This document shows, piece after piece, positions 62,598 to 64,000 of a stretch of 64,000 nt of DNA (the stretch's first letter is position 1; every line of letters starts with the position of its first letter). Below the pieces are notes generated by a model. That model ran no database searches. It saw nothing but the letters and a program-made list of their open reading frames with translations, and was not told where the DNA came from. The translations under genes were made by a program, and so were the position numbers. The stretch comes from Croceibacterium_B sp963783195 (GTDB taxonomy: Bacteria > Pseudomonadota > Alphaproteobacteria > Sphingomonadales > Sphingomonadaceae): the NCBI GenBank assembly GCA_963783195.1, contig CAWAMV010000004.1:1674001-1738000 (forward strand), read 5' to 3'.

Positions 62598-64000
62598 CTA
62601 CCTGAAAGGCGGCTCCTTGAAGGCGCGCAGCTTGCGGCTGTGCAGCCGCGGGCCTTCGTCGCGCAGGCGTTCACATGCCCGGATGCCCATCATCAGGTGT
62701 GCGGCGATGGCCTCCTCGTAGAACTTGTTCGCCTGTCCCGGCAGCTTGATTTCACCATGGAGTGGCTTGTCGGAAACGCACAGCAATGTGCCGTAAGGGA
62801 CGCGGAAGCGATAGCCCTGCGCGGCGACGGTGGCGCTCTCCATCTCGATACCGACGGCGCGGCTCTGGCTCAGGCGCCGGGCTGTCAGGGTATAGCGTAG
62901 TTCCCAGTTGCGGTCGTCCGTGGTGACGACCGTGCCGGTGCGCATGCGCTGCTTCAGGTCGGCGCCCTGCGCCCCGCTGACCTCTTCCGCCGCGCCGTAA
63001 AGCGCCTGCTGAACCTCCGCGATGGCGGGAAGGGGGATTTCCGGCGGCAGGACATCGTCGAGCACGTGATCGTCGCGCAGATACGCGTGGGCGAGCACGA
63101 AATCACCGATCTTCTGACTGGGGCGCAGGCCGCCACAGTGACCGATCATCAGCCATGCCTCGGGCCGCAGCACGGCGAGGTGATCGGTGATCGTCTTGGC
63201 GTTGGACGGCCCGACGCCGATGTTGACCAGCGTGATGCCGAGGCCGTTTTCGGACTTGAGGTGATAGGCTGGCATCTGGTGCCGTCGCCAGGTCGTCTCG
63301 TTGAGCTGCTTGTGCGCGCCCTTCGTTTTCGTGGTCAGCGAGAGGCCGCCCGCGCCGGTCAGGGAGGTGTAGGTTCCCTCGCCGATCTGCTCGCCCGCCC
63401 AGTCGACGAACTCGTCGATGTAGCGGTGGTAGTTGGTCAGCAGCACGAATCGCTGGAAGTCACGCGGCGCGGTGCCCGTGTAGTGGGCGAGACGAGCGAG
63501 GCTGAAATCGGTCCGCAGCGCATCGAACAGGCTCAGCGGCAGTGGATCGTCGGGGTGTAGATCGAGAATCGAGTCCGCCAGTTCGTCGCCGATCAGTGCC
63601 AGTTCGGTGGTGGGAAAGAACCGCGCCAGTTCGTTGGGGCTGATGCCGACCATGTCCGCCCCGTGCGTACCATCGAGCACGTAGGGGAAGGGGATCTCCT
63701 GGTTGGAGCGGCCGGTCTCGATCTCGATTTCAAAGTCTTCGAGCAGGAGGTCGAGCTGCTCCGTCAGGTAGCCTTCGAAGTGCTCCGGCCGCGTGACCGT
63801 GGTGACGTAAGTGCCCGGTTCGTGCAGGCGGCCAAAGGCGCGGGTCCGGTCGCTTGTCCTGGCGCCGCCGAAATAGCGCACGCGCAGCTCGGGGTAGCAA
63901 TACGACCCATCGCTGCGGCGTTCGGGCGGGGGCGGGGTGCCGTTCTTTGCGTAGGCGACGATGTCGGCGCGCAGGCGCTCGACGGCGGCATCGTAGATGG
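62598..64000 (-). CDS. amn: AMP nucleosidase (partial, N-terminus outside the window)
   Basis: The frame stays open to the right edge of the window, so the beginning of the gene is missing. The visible 467 residues include the AMN N-terminal domain (RYFGGARTSDRTRAFGR and GTYVTTVTRPEHFEGYL) and the phosphorylase-like domain (LMIGHCGGLRPSQ, GIEMESATVAAQGYRF, LCVSDKPLHGEIK). AMP nucleosidase cleaves AMP to adenine and ribose 5-phosphate. The likely start is beyond 64000. Confidence 0.9.
   Translation of the reverse strand, partial: IYDAAVERLRADIVAYAKNGTPPPPERRSDGSYCYPELRVRYFGGARTSDRTRAFGRLHEPGTYVTTVTRPEHFEGYLTEQLDLLLEDFEIEIETGRSNQEIPFPYVLDGTHGADMVGISPNELARFFPTTELALIGDELADSILDLHPDDPLPLSLFDALRTDFSLARLAHYTGTAPRDFQRFVLLTNYHRYIDEFVDWAGEQIGEGTYTSLTGAGGLSLTTKTKGAHKQLNETTWRRHQMPAYHLKSENGLGITLVNIGVGPSNAKTITDHLAVLRPEAWLMIGHCGGLRPSQKIGDFVLAHAYLRDDHVLDDVLPPEIPLPAIAEVQQALYGAAEEVSGAQGADLKQRMRTGTVVTTDDRNWELRYTLTARRLSQSRAVGIEMESATVAAQGYRFRVPYGTLLCVSDKPLHGEIKLPGQANKFYEEAIAAHLMMGIRACERLRDEGPRLHSRKLRAFKEPPFR

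Overview
The window is 64 kb of high-GC alphaproteobacterial chromosome that looks most like a member of the Sphingomonadales, probably the Erythrobacteraceae/Sphingomonadaceae group. The evidence is the trpF-trpB-trpA-accD-folC order, the aroA-cmk-rpsA order, a SapC-like protein, a TIGR02300 (FYDLN acid domain) protein, an ATP synthase F0 operon with split b and b' genes, and a bacterial type III polyketide synthase cluster. It reads as core chromosome. I see no prophage, integrase, CRISPR array or intact insertion sequence. Coding density is high, with many 4-base ATGA/GTGA overlaps.

Layout. 0-7 kb: a flavin monooxygenase, a GNAT-nitrilase fusion, NADP isocitrate dehydrogenase, and a leftward three-gene cluster of type III PKS, methyltransferase and flavoprotein. 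7-14 kb: tRNA-Val(GAC) with its terminator, a CpdR-like receiver, a broken N-formylglutamate amidohydrolase, a SapC-family protein, a GlcD/D2HGDH-type dehydrogenase, a DEAD-box RNA helicase and a sterol-desaturase-family protein. 14-22 kb: a UvrD-type helicase, rsmD, rluB-type synthase, an AmpG-type permease, a PilZ protein and folC. 22-29 kb: a leftward series purB-lapA-pyrF-trpF-trpB-(DUF559)-trpA-accD-folC, in which a DUF559 nuclease gene sits between trpB and trpA inside near-perfect inverted repeats. 29-36 kb: radC, then ydbH-ynbE-ydbL and atpI-atpB-atpE-atpF'-atpF. 36-44 kb: a flavodoxin-like reductase, a lipoprotein, an NAD(P)-binding protein, gloB and the aroA-X-cmk-Y-rpsA group. 44-51 kb: tRNA-Ala(GGC), ffh, rpsP, rimM, then an inserted lipoprotein and redox pair, then trmD-rplS. 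51-64 kb: an S9 peptidase, an APC permease, asd, a lipoprotein, an EmrAB-type efflux pair, a hydrolase, an M2 peptidase, a PilZ protein and the 3' part of amn.

Unusual points. (1) The DUF559 cassette in the trp operon is bounded by 36-bp inverted repeats with one mismatch; these repeats also supply the Shine-Dalgarno sequences of DUF559 and of trpA. (2) aroA carries an in-frame 54-bp tandem repeat built from palindromes. (3) Four genes have reading-frame lesions: trpB, aroA, rpsP and the N-formylglutamate amidohydrolase. Three of them are expected to be essential or biosynthetic and their lesions are single-base indels beside G/C runs, so consensus errors must be considered together with real mutation. 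(4) A promoter pattern of TTGnnn, a 16-18 bp (mostly 17) spacer and a TAAGG-like -10 recurs before several genes.

All functional names come from reading the translated sequences and motifs; no database search was run.
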